A stretch of DNA of 64,000 bases, taken from assembly GCA_020002185.1 (NCBI GenBank), contig CM034541.1:25834902-25898901 (forward strand), written 5' to 3'. Shown in pieces: positions 1 through 12,600 of this stretch. The translations under genes were made by a program, and so were the position numbers. The notes below the pieces were generated by a model. That model was not told where the DNA came from, made no database searches, and was given only the letters and a program-made list of their open reading frames with translations. The stretch comes from Paraescarpia echinospica. Taxonomy: Eukaryota > Annelida > Polychaeta > Sabellida > Siboglinidae. Position 1 is the first letter of the stretch. Every line of letters begins with the position of its first letter.

Positions 1-695
1 TTGCAATTTCAAAGCTTACCCTCCTTGCCTGTATTAAATTTAGTTTACTCCCAGTTTCCTCAGTCACTCAGCTAGTGTATGGATGAGTACCTGCCTGAAG
101 ACATATTAGGTAAAAGAAAATGGCTGATGCTGAAATTTCTTAATTATTATGATAATAATTTTTCGGTGTTTTTTTCAGCCAGTTTCCTCAGCTTTTGGCA
201 TGATAAACATATTCCGCCTAGATCTGGTTTAAATACCACTGTTTTTATTGGTATTTGCTGCCATGTGGCATTAATTATCAGAGTAGACAGGGTTTATGAT
301 CCTGAACATAGATACATTTTAGTCTAACTGGATGTAATAATTAAAAGAAATCTGTTCCAAGTTTTTCATTTATTAATTAATATAATGTTCTTAAGACTAC
401 TAACTTTGTTGAATATATACTGCCCAGTCAGTTTGTGTTTAGTAAGCCTGTAACAACAGTCTCAATTTGAAGGCATGACTACGGATGCTCAAATAGTAAA
501 CAAAGCATTCAGTTTTAAAACAAGCTTTATTGGCAATATGGCTGAGTTGGGCTGAATTAACTGCTATATTTTTTGATGTTCAATGATGCTCACTTTCCCA
601 TGGTTAACACAGCAGACTTCCAGTTAGAAATGAATACTCCCGCTAATTCCGGGTAGATGAACAGAGTCCAGACTATATCCCTTTAAACTGTTCAG

Positions 696-3600
696 ACTCC
701 TGGAAGAATGGAAGAAGAAACAGCTACGAGTGGATGGGAAGGTGATGGCAAACATGGCCGACGCAACGGTTCTGACTCAACTTAACCGGCTACGGGTAAG
801 ACATCACTACTGTCTGATTCACACCCTGTGTTGTTGTAAGTTGTCACTTAGTGTAGATCATGCTGTACATCTAAGCACTGTCACTGTGTAGGTTACTCGA
901 GATTTGTTTTAAAATTATATATTTAATCTAGATACAGATTTAAAATAAACAGATGATTATCATTCAGTGGCTGCAAGGATGTCCATGTAACACATATATA
1001 ACACAATATTCGAGTAAACTAAACATTTTCAGGCAATTAGACTATATTTATAAAATTGTCATAATGGAATCATCTGGGACACCAGTGTGGCAGGCGGGTG
1101 TTTGGTGTGGAATAGGGGCTGACTTGACAAATTGTTGGTGTGGAATAGGGCTTTTAAGTGATGACAAGATCAATAAATTGCAATACATGGTCATCCTCCA
1201 GCCCTTGGTGCACAAGGCCACAATCAATATACAATGCCCGTGATCAATTGTTGCATTGGGCCTTCCTATTTTAGGGTCAATATGTGGAACTGAAGAATTC
1301 AACACGCTATCAACAAACTGTACTTCTCCTTCTGCAAGAACTAAGCAGAGACAAGGGAAATTCAGTTGATGAAACAGGTATTACTGCTTCTAACACGTAC
1401 AACTGCATACTTACTGTGTTTTACACTTGTAAAATGTTTCTTCAGTTCAGTCAGTAATATAATTAAATTATATAGGTACCCATCCACAGATAGATACTGT
1501 TTTGTAATAACTGTATCATTGTTTAATGCTTTCTTAGGAACTTTGACTGAACTTTGCCTGTTAGGGTGAAACATGTACTTAGATTTTTGTCACACATTGA
1601 CCATACATAAAATACTGCGAGTCTGATATGCAGTTGTCAAGCACACTGATCAGGTTAAAAATCATGTTTCAGTTAGCATACTTATAATGAACAACAGCTG
1701 CATATGAAAGGTACAAATGCTATTTGGATTTGGTAAATCCTGTGAAGGCCCTACATTTTTTTCAATTGTACTTTGCCATTTTTACATGTATCTCCTTGAA
1801 AACATATATGCATGATTAGTTGTATGAACTTATTGACCTACGATTGCCAGCTGCAGCATTACAAGCCAAAAAGAAGGCATCAGCGGAGAGTGTTCAATCA
1901 CTTAAGGATGAGTTACAAGACTCAAAGACACACATTGAAGAACTGGCTGAGACTGCAGAGAAATGTATGGTCAAACAGTAGGCACCGTCCTGGTTACACT
2001 AATCCTGCCCATAAACCATGATATAACACCTGGGTCATTCCATATGAAATCAACCTGCAATATTCATGACCCCTCCAGGTTTAATGGAATTTGGCACACA
2101 TGTTGGGCCTATTATAAAATTTCAGAAATTAAATAGTTTTTGTGTTAATGCATATTAATGATAAACAATGGCAAACATATTGCATTACCTCGTAACGACC
2201 ATTAGGGCCAAAGTTTTGTCTGCAAATGTATTACAAGGTATCGCATAATTGTTGCTTTTTTATAATTAATATTCAATAACTAAAATTGTTCCATTCACAA
2301 GTCTGATATTCGGGCTATGTAAATTTTACACCAGGCACAATATGTCTTCCAAATTTAATTAAAATCAGGGAGGTCAAGAATACTTTGTCCTTTTCTTGGT
2401 TGATTTCATACGGAATGTCCCACCTGTGAAATAGCGTGAGACACGATATCAGAGCAGGAGTTTCCCAAATGTAGGGTTTCCTTGTGTAGTGTTGACAGCT
2501 ATTCCAGTGTTGTGTTCAATGCTAGGCTGATTACTCGTTGCCTGAAATTGACAGATTCTTAGAGAAGTTGTTTTTGAGCTACCTGGGTAGTGGCTCTGCA
2601 AAAACGCCACTGTTACTACGCAAACGTCATGCTTCACAAATCTGTTTTTTCTCAGAAAATATTGAAATGTGTTATGTTTTACTCCCATTTGTGCTGATGT
2701 ACCCAACTAATGACATCTCGAATGCGAGACCCAGCAACTGTGTACAGTGTGCAAATTTAGCTCCACAGAATAACACAATGCACACAAACGAGCAGCCCTA
2801 CCAACCAATGAAATCTTGCAACGCCATGCATTGTTTCAGCGGTTTGGAAGAAATGTTATTTATTCCAGATGATGTCTATTGCTTCATTGTTCAAAATGTT
2901 TGCTTCAGGCAAAGTAGAGTTGGGAATATTCAAAAGCAATGAATAAAACTTGTGGAATTTTGAAAGAAATTATTAAGAAGGCACTGAATATGTAAATGTA
3001 TTTCAAACTGTGTGAAAAGTTATGAACATCTAATATATAGGCCTCTTAGTCATTCTATGAAACAGTTACTTTGTTCCGGGATTGTTTATATTATAATAGC
3101 CTGTAATGCTAACTCAGATAGTTGAATGATTCGTGTTATTATGTATTTCATAAAACTTTTATGACACGGTTTCTTTACGAAACTTGCATCTTCTTGAAAG
3201 TAATAGGGGCTCGACTTTGGAATAAACTACCTGTAGACATTAAACATTCGAAAACGCTAAATATTTTTAAGCATAAAGCTAGGAGCTTTATAATTGGCAT
3301 TAATTAAAGTTTAAATCTAATTATATACTATAAGAAATGTAAAAAATTTGCTTGTGAATTCTCTTATATTGGTACAACATCTCTAGCTTTAATTTACGGA
3401 AGTCGTTAACCTGAAGCTATTGCAATTGAATGCACTGTATAACCTTTATATACGTAATATTATGTATGTGGGAGTAACTTATATGAGTTTTATTTAATTT
3501 GCTACTAGTACCTCGATGATAGTATCAGTTGTTTATCGCTTAAGCTTTATCTCATCGAGTGATGTATTTGGTTTGTTCCTGTTGGTTACAATTATTAAAT

Positions 3601-6600
3601 GACCGTTACCAACTACATTAATTCTTGTTCAATTATTATAGCAAACAAGCTCAGGGTTCTGCCAGTAAGCATCAGCAGGGTATAAATGAATATTTTTACA
3701 TATGTCAAAATAGTATTTATGCAATGTGATGCGGATAATCCGTCAACAATTCGTTGTCACGATAATCTACCAATGTTCCGAGTTACGTAAGCACCCAGGA
3801 TCAAAACGAGGCTGGGTGTGGACTGCCCCTTTGTGTTGGAATCTGATAGCAGCGAACGTCTTTGCCGTTTCAACACAAAGGAAGATTTACTTCAACCCAC
3901 CATCCTCCCCTTACTACCACCATGATACTTTGTTGCATGATACCTAATTATATTTAATTTCTTTGGCAGCAGGTTTTGATGAACCTGCTGCACTTGTATG
4001 TGCCTATGTTTTCCTTGTACGTGTTACCATAACGTTGGAGATAGTTTTGTTTAGCACGTCCAATTGTCTGTTGTATCTGTGCTGAATATGTATATACACA
4101 TTATTGTATGATATGGGGGTGGGGAAAAATTACCACCCACCTTTGCTAATCTGATTTGTCATTTAATAATTGTTTGTAGTACCTCGATGATAGTATCAGT
4201 TGTTTATCGCTTAAGCTTTATCTCATCGAGTGATGTATTTGGTTTGTTCCTGTTGGTTACAATTATTAAATGACCGTTACCAACTACATTAATTCTTGTT
4301 CAATTATTATAGCAAACAAGCTCAGGGTTCTGCCAGTAAGCATCAGCAGGGTATAAATATGAGTTTTATTTAATTTGCTACCATCTCGATAAGTTATACT
4401 TCTCTGGTAGCCACCTCATCTGTGTTACATTGCTCTTGAATTGTGCTGTATATTATCTCGATAAGTTGTACTTCTCTGGTAGCCACCCCATGTGTTACAT
4501 TGCTCTTGAATTGTGTTGTATATTATCTGGATGAGGAAATAAATTTACTTACTTACTTCTTCCTACTGACATCCGTCTAATGGCTGTCTTCAGACCACGC
4601 TGACTATCAAACATTACTAGGGCAATTGGAGGAGCGAATACAACTTGCTGAAGAGAAGGTACTTCATTTTATATTCACATATCCAAATTGACAAAAGAAA
4701 AATTATTTACCGTATTCGTTCTGTTAAGCGTACATGCCCTAATTAGTGTACACCCCCTTTTTAGCAGTATCCGACGTCGTGACAGTGATCTCAGTGCCAA
4801 CCTTGACTGTTGAATCCATCATTGTGTTTTAATTCTTCCAATATCACACTAGATTCAAACCTTGGTAATGAAACAACATCGAAAGGTCCACCTAAATTAT
4901 AACTTTACAGTGTTCTGGTATCCTGTTGCTCGTATGTGAGATGCATAAATCGCTTACCAGTCATATCTGCCGAGTGGCTGTACTTGGGAACCACAGGAAC
5001 CAAAGAAAAATGGTGCACACCGCTGTACGCTTATTGGAACACAAAATTGGACATTATCTCCATGTCTCAGATATTTGCTAAGCATACTGTACGCTTAATA
5101 GAATGAATACGGTATTTAATTTATGAAATTTCAATTCTCCAAAAAGCAACCTGAGTAATTATGGTTAATTTTGTACGGGGTATTCCAGAAGGGCCGGTAA
5201 GGGAGGCACTTTTCAAAGGTTACAAGACACTAATAATTGTTTATAATAATTTAACATGAACATACCCCGTCACCAGTATATGTAACTATAATCAAGCTAG
5301 TAATATTATGTGTGTTAATGTTAGCATACTCCTCATGAGCATGTTAACATTTTCCTCGTCGATGCTTTGCATTTCGTGCGTCAAAACTTTCAGGGGTTAA
5401 TCTACGACACATCGGAAGAAAAGTAATGCCTTTTAAAAATTCCATATTGGTTAAGGGTTTCTACTGGTTTTAGGGTTCATACTGTACGGTAGACGGACAT
5501 AAGTTGATTTTTCACAATGTTACGCATGTTCTCTTCGACTGTTCCGAGCTAAGTAAACCAGCCAACAAACAGTTGGGGTCATTTAACATAAGTAACGTTA
5601 GTAGGAATACTTTGGGAAATGGTCTTCTTAATTAATATATATCTCACACCATCTGGAGGATGGGCATTTTTTTCACCAATACATATTATTAATAAAAGTG
5701 CTTTCTCCATATATTCATATCTGGAATAGCTCTATGACGGATGGCCCCACAAGACATGGTAACCAAGCTTAAAGTATGCGAAAATATGTCTTTGTGAAGT
5801 ATAGGATGATATAATAACTGTTGTTTGTTAAGTGATTTTTGTGTAGGTATCTGACATTGTTAGCCAATACAACACGTGTTTACTGTTTTATTTCAGAGAG
5901 TTCACATAAACCAGAAACAGCAGGAAGTGCAGCGCCACCTAGCCGCACTAGGAGGCAACATTTCTGCAAGGGACAATGGTTCAGAAGTGTCAATAAAACT
6001 GAAGGTACAGAGCAAAGTAACTGACATTGACAAGCTGCCGATATAACACATTCTCTTGTTACAGAGCTGGGCATCTTTGACAGACTTTACTCTCTCCTGG
6101 GCATTGATTACGTTTCATACTCTGCACCAATGCTTGGGTAAAGTGGTCAAAAGCATTCGGACAATTTCCTCTTTTCGATCTGTCATTCAGATATTTATTG
6201 GTAGATTACATTGAAATCTCAAATAGAAAGATATGATAATTAGGCAACCAATGGTCTCACTATTTTGGTGTAGTTGTATTTTTTATTCTTCTTGTTAAAC
6301 ATAACATGGGTTTCTAAAAGCGAGGTCATGCTTAACTAATATGTTATGTTTTTTTTTGAAGATATCACTAAGTGGGTAGACGAGGGATCACCATTAGATA
6401 TCATCTACTTAGATTTTCCAGAAAGCTTTCGACAAAGTGCCACATCAAAGATTACTGCTTAAACTAAAGGTCCATGGCCTAGGAAATGGTTTAATTATCT
6501 GAATAGATAAATGGTTAATTGACAGAAGACAATGGGTACTAGTTGATGGGGAGGCATCAAACTGGAAATCAATTTTGAGTGGGGTACCACAGGGATCAGT

Positions 6601-9600
6601 ACGGGACCTATATTATTCTTAATATATATCAACGATTTGGACGACGATATAACAAGCAAGGTGTTGAAATTTGCGGATGATACAAAATTGTTTAGAAGGA
6701 TTAAACGTGATGAAGATAGACAGCATTTACAAGATGATTTTGACAGATTGATCAAATGGCCTGAAAAATGGCAAATGTTGTTCAATTTTGAGAAATGTAA
6801 ATGCCTCCATACATGACATGGGAATGAAGATGTACAATTGACAATTGGAGGTTCTGTACTAAGTACTATTGTAAAAGAAAAGGACTTAGGGTTAACCATT
6901 AGTGCTGATGTGAAGGTTTCAGAGCAGTGCAGTATTGCTGCTTCAAAGGGAAATAAAATCCTTGGATTAATTAGGCGAAACATAACGTATAAGGAAAAAG
7001 AGCTAATAATACCGCTGTACAAAACAATAGTTAGGCCTCATTTAGAATATTGTATTCAAGCATGGAGGCCATACCCAGGAAGGACATAGATATGCTAGAA
7101 AGAGTGCAGAGGAGAGCAACTAAAATGATACCAAAACTGTGGGATCTTAGTTACAAAGTACGCCTATAAATTGTGGTTTAACAACAATAAACACCAGGAG
7201 ATTGAGAGGAGATCAGATAGAAGTGTTTAAAATATTGAATGGTTATGAAAATATTGATAGAAATATTTTTTTCTCTGTTAAGAAAGATAGAAGGACCAGA
7301 GGACATGAAGTTACATTAGTAAAGGAGCAGTGTAAATTAGAGTAGTTCTCATAAAGGACTGTAAATGATTGGAACATGTCCTCTGGTCCTTCCTGATTGT
7401 GTTGGTGCTAGTAGCATGAATGTGTTTAAAAATAAAATCGACACATACCTTAAAAGGGTGGGATACATGTAGATAAAAAGTATTGGACTCTCGATAAGCC
7501 AAAAGGCTTCCTTGTCCATATACCATCTAGAGTTAATTTTTTGGGTGGCAATTTTGTTAAATCTTGTTAAATTATGAATAGACAATTTTTGTAGCATGGT
7601 GAATTTTAATTTTTTTTTAGACCTTCCCTGGAGTCCACTTCGTAATCTAAAATGTAATAATTATAACAGCATCATTTAACACCTTATTCCATGTACTGAT
7701 TAGTTTCTGTTTAAAGTGTAATTTATTTCATGCAGTTGTTGTTGGGATATTCTCATTTACCGAGATATTTCAATGGGGTGGATTTGATTTTCATAACTAT
7801 TGTAATGACTATGAATTCAGACACTGCAACATTCTACAAAACTAATTATTTTTGAGTACTCTGTGTGTTCAGACAAGTAAATATAATTTTGTTTACTGTG
7901 TAATTGGACATGATATTTATTCCTTTGTATTGTACGTTTTCGCATAGCTGATAATTTAATTATTTTTAAATGCTGAATACTGCCCTCTGATTATCAATGG
8001 GCGCTTCTGATTATATCAGTCTCAATACCGCCTGCCTTTCAAAATACTCAAGTTAGGCTCAGCGAATAATATTGTTGCCTTACAGATTCGGTTGAGTTTT
8101 GGCCATCACATGTAGGCCCTAATGTTTGGGACGTAGAACTAATTATTTGAATACGCAATATCGCCGAGCCGCTTGTGAGAATGGTCGAACGAGTAGTTAC
8201 ATTGGGATTCCATGAAGTCTCTGTGTTGTATTCAGACAGATGAGTACAAGTCAATGGAGGAGACACTACGAGGTGTGCACAAGGCATTGGCAGCGAGCGA
8301 CTCGCTTCTGCCTCAGCTGAAGGCCAACTGTCGAGACTTGGAGCTGGAGATGGAGGAAGCACGCTCTTTCCTCAACGATGTTCATGTCGTTCAGAACGCA
8401 GTGAGAGGGACCACGCAGGCACAGCTATGCTGGTAGGTATCACAGGGAGCTTTTCTGTTCGTCGTACAATATAAATTATATCTATAGGGCCTGTAAGTCT
8501 CGCGCCTCGTTTTCACTTTGGAGTTAGCTGACGACATCTGTTGAGCTGTCGCCTGCATAGGGAATATGATATATATTTTCATTTGGAGTATAATCGCAGG
8601 AACGACACAGTGATGAATGTTCCTGTTTTCAACTGATGGAAAAAAATCAAACAGGTGGGAGAAGTTTAGTAAATAACAATCTTACAGTAATCAAGTTTAG
8701 CGTTGGTTATAACCGGATACCTGTAATATTGCTCGGGTGATGTGTTTACGTCGTAACTTTACGTAAGACAGTTTGTGCATCATTCGGGGATACAACAGCC
8801 ACATGAGATATGTACAACCGATCTCATTAACACATCAGCACATGAACGGAGAAGATGGCCCGATATCAGGCCCAGATGCTTTCCTTGTATTGGTCCTCTT
8901 GAACTGGCGAGTCACGTTGTCTTCAGAGGTGATGATCTCTCCTGGGGATGGTTGCCAGCAGCTCTGTGCACTTGTATGTACAGTCCTTGCTGTCGAAGCG
9001 AGTATAGAATTTGTTTAGCTCTGTAGCATCAGGCATTATATAAGATCTTCGCCATCGGCCATCGCTTTGAGATTTCTGAAGGCCCCACGAGTGTTCATGT
9101 TCTGATATTGATGTTCAACGTTTTCTCGAAGGCTGATTTGGCACGGCCAATTTCTGCCCTAAGCATTGCCTTGGCCTCTCTGATGGCAGTGGCGTCTCAA
9201 GATTTGAAGGCTTTCTGTTTGTTGATCACTGCCTTCTTTACACTCTGTGTTATCCACGGTTTGGTGTTAGAGTATTCAGTGACAGTCTTTTCTGGTATGA
9301 TGGAGTTTTGACAAAACTTAATGTAGTCAGTGACAATATCGGCTCGCTCAGTTATGTCATGGGTCTTTTGTCCACACCTTGACTTGTCGTTTGACAGGCG
9401 GAACACGTTTAAGTTGTTGACGGTATTTGGGCAGTAAATGAACAATGTTATGATCTGCCCGCCCCAGTGGTGTATGCGTCTTCCATTGAGCTATAACAAA
9501 GGTCAATTGTATTGTTGTGACGAGTGAGACAGGTCACTTGCTGCTGAAAGGAGGGCATTACGCCATCGAGGGTGCATGTGTTAAAGTCACCCACTATGAC

Positions 9601-12600
9601 GACGGGTGCATCAGGATGTTTTGACTGACGTCAGCAACGAACTTGCAGTTAGCTTTAGGCGGGACGTAGACACTGCACAAGATAACGTTCGTGAATTCCC
9701 TGGGCAGGTAGAAAGGCCTCAGAGAAAGCATGAATAGTTCAAAATCTGGGGTACACACTTGATCGTAGATTTTACAGTTTGTGCACCATTTTTTTTTTAT
9801 ATATAGGCACACACCTCCACCTGTTCTTTCCTGAATCGCTTATCCTGTCTGCTCTCAGTAACTCGTAGCCATCCAAATGTACCCCACTATCGGGAACGCA
9901 GCTGTTAATCCAGGTTTCACAGAAAGTCAGTATACAAGCTTCTCTGTACGCACAGTTGTACCTGATGTTTGTAAATAGTTTATCCATCTTGTTGCGTAAC
10001 GACTGTGCGTTGCCAAACACAATTGTGGGAAGGGGACATTTCATTGGACGTCGCCTGAGTCGTGCTCTTACACCACCATGACTGCCCCTCATGCGTTTTT
10101 TCGTTGTGGTCTTGTTCCGAATGCATTCAGACGTATCTTGAATAATTGCTGACGAACGTGTATAGGCTGAGTCTGTGCCAGATGTGAGTTGAACTGTGCC
10201 AGATGTGAGTTGAACTGTGCAGGGTGTGAGTTGATCTGTACCGGGTGTGAGTTGAACTGTGCCGGGTGTGAGTTGAACTGTGCCGGAAGTGTGAGTTGAA
10301 CTGTGCTGGAGGTGTGTGTGTTAAACTGTTCCAGGTGTGAGTTGAACTGTTCCAGGAGTGAGATGAACTGTTCCAGATGTGAGTTGAACTGTGCCAGATG
10401 TAAGTTGAACTGTGCCGGGTGTGAGTTGATCTGTACCGGGTGTGAGTTGAACTGTGCCGGGTGTGAGTTGAACAGTGCCGGGTGTGAGTTGAACTGTGCC
10501 GGGTGTGAGTTGAACTGTGCCAGGTGTGAGTTGCACTGTGCCGGAAGTGTGAGTTAAACTGTGCTGGAGGTGTGTATTATACTGTTCCAGGTGTGAGTTG
10601 AACTGTTCCAGGTGTGAGTTGAAGTGTTCCAGGTGTGAGATGAATTGTTCCAGGTGTGAGGCATTGGAGGATGTCCTGGAGACAGTGAGTGGGGTGAAAG
10701 AGACATACGTGACAGGTTCCTCCGTCACGCTGCAGCTGTTCAATCCTCTCTCCCCGCATCACCACCAGCAGCAGCAGCAGCTTCCCTGCACACTCACTGT
10801 CACCGTCTCTCTCACAAAGTGTGCCAACTACCAGCTCCTGACAGCGCAAGTAGGTAGCCGTGTTTTAGGAATTAGTTTGAGTTTTTTATAATCAATCGTT
10901 GGTTTGGCCAAGCGATCGATGATAGATATACTATAATAGTATAATCAGTTAGTGGGAGGCTATTACGATAAGTTTGTTCACTAGGTGACAGCAGCAGTGC
11001 CAGCCATCCGCCGTAGTTGACATGAACATACAAAATATTTGACGAAAATGTACACACCTGTTTGTAATAATCGCCAAAGGAAAATTATTCAATGACCCGC
11101 AATATTTATTGAGCTACATTTAATGCGTAATTATCCGTTGTGCCTTCCTGTTGCAAGATGTTTCCTAATGCACCGTAAGTGTAGCGGTTTCATAATATGT
11201 CAGTGGCGTCTTTTTCACGAAATAGCAATTGTACATAGTTCACTCAAAGTAAATGTTTATATGATTGAAACCATCATTGATCGCATAAGATTGTAATGTA
11301 TTATTTTTATTGGAAGCATGGATTAACCAACCATTAACAAAATCAATCAGAATAACACTGTAGTGGTGATACTGACAGTCTTAGCTGTACGTTTGAAGTG
11401 GTGATACTGCCCATTAATCATGGTGTTTTCTTGGTCTTCAACCATGTCATGGCTGAGTGATTTTTCACCAGGCTAGAGCCAACGGGAATGTCATCGTGTA
11501 CTTAGATGTAACATTACTAGTGTCTCAACTGTTATGTTGGTTATACCTGTTCTTAGATATCTATATTACTTTGCACGTAAACCATAAGCATGTCTGTTTG
11601 ATATAACGTCAACAAATTTGCAAGTAACATGTTCACTAATGGTGACCATTCTATCAGTATATTTAAGTATCTCTGCACTAAACCTGCAGAACCTGCAAAT
11701 TCAATATTTATGTAGAGTGTGTCCCAGTAGTCCCATCTGAAGTGAAATCAGTGATAGAACGTCGAGTGAAAGCTTAGCCTGCATACATGTTCCTTTGTCC
11801 TGTGAGAGTAGATCCTGTGGCTGTGTTTTGTACATGTGAGATTAGTTGGTGTGATTATATTTGATGCAGGTGAGTCCAAACACACTTGATGTGACAGATG
11901 TCATCTCCTCTGCTGTCCGCAGCAATGATCTCAGGTGAGTCCAGACACACTTGATGTGACAGATGTCATCTCCTCTGCTGTCCACAGCAATGATCTCAGG
12001 TGAGTCCAAACACACTTGATGTGACAGATGTCATCTCCTCTGCAGTCCACAGCAATGATCTCAGGTGAGTCCAGACACACTTAATGTGACAGATGTCATC
12101 TCCTCTGCTGTCCGCAGCATTGATCTCAGGTGAGTCCAGACACACTTGATGTGACAGATTAATCTCCTCTGCTGTCCACAGCAATGATCTCAGGTGAGTC
12201 CAAACACACTTGATGTGACAGATGTCATCTCCTCTGCTGTCCGCAGCAATGATCTCAGGTGAGTCCAGACACACTTGATGTGACAGATGTCATCTCCTCT
12301 GCTGTCCGCAGCAATGATCTCAGGTAAGTCCAGACACACTTGATGTGACAGATGTCATCTCCTCTGCTGTCCGCAGCAATGATCTCAGTTGAGTCCAAAC
12401 ACACTTGATGTGACAGATGTCATCTCCTCTGCTGTCCGCAGCAATGATCTCAGGTGGGTCCAAACACACTTGATGTGACAGATGTCATCTCCTCTGCTGT
12501 CCGCAGCAATGATCTCAGATGAGTCCAAACACACTTGATGTGACAGATGTCATCTCCTCTGCTGTCCGCAGCAATGATCTCAGGTGGGTCCAAACACACT

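Noticed and set aside
2538..2942. 134-residue + strand frame
   Set aside because: Composition and lack of motifs suggest chance; it lies within an intron of the coiled-coil/RWD gene with no fitting splice phase.
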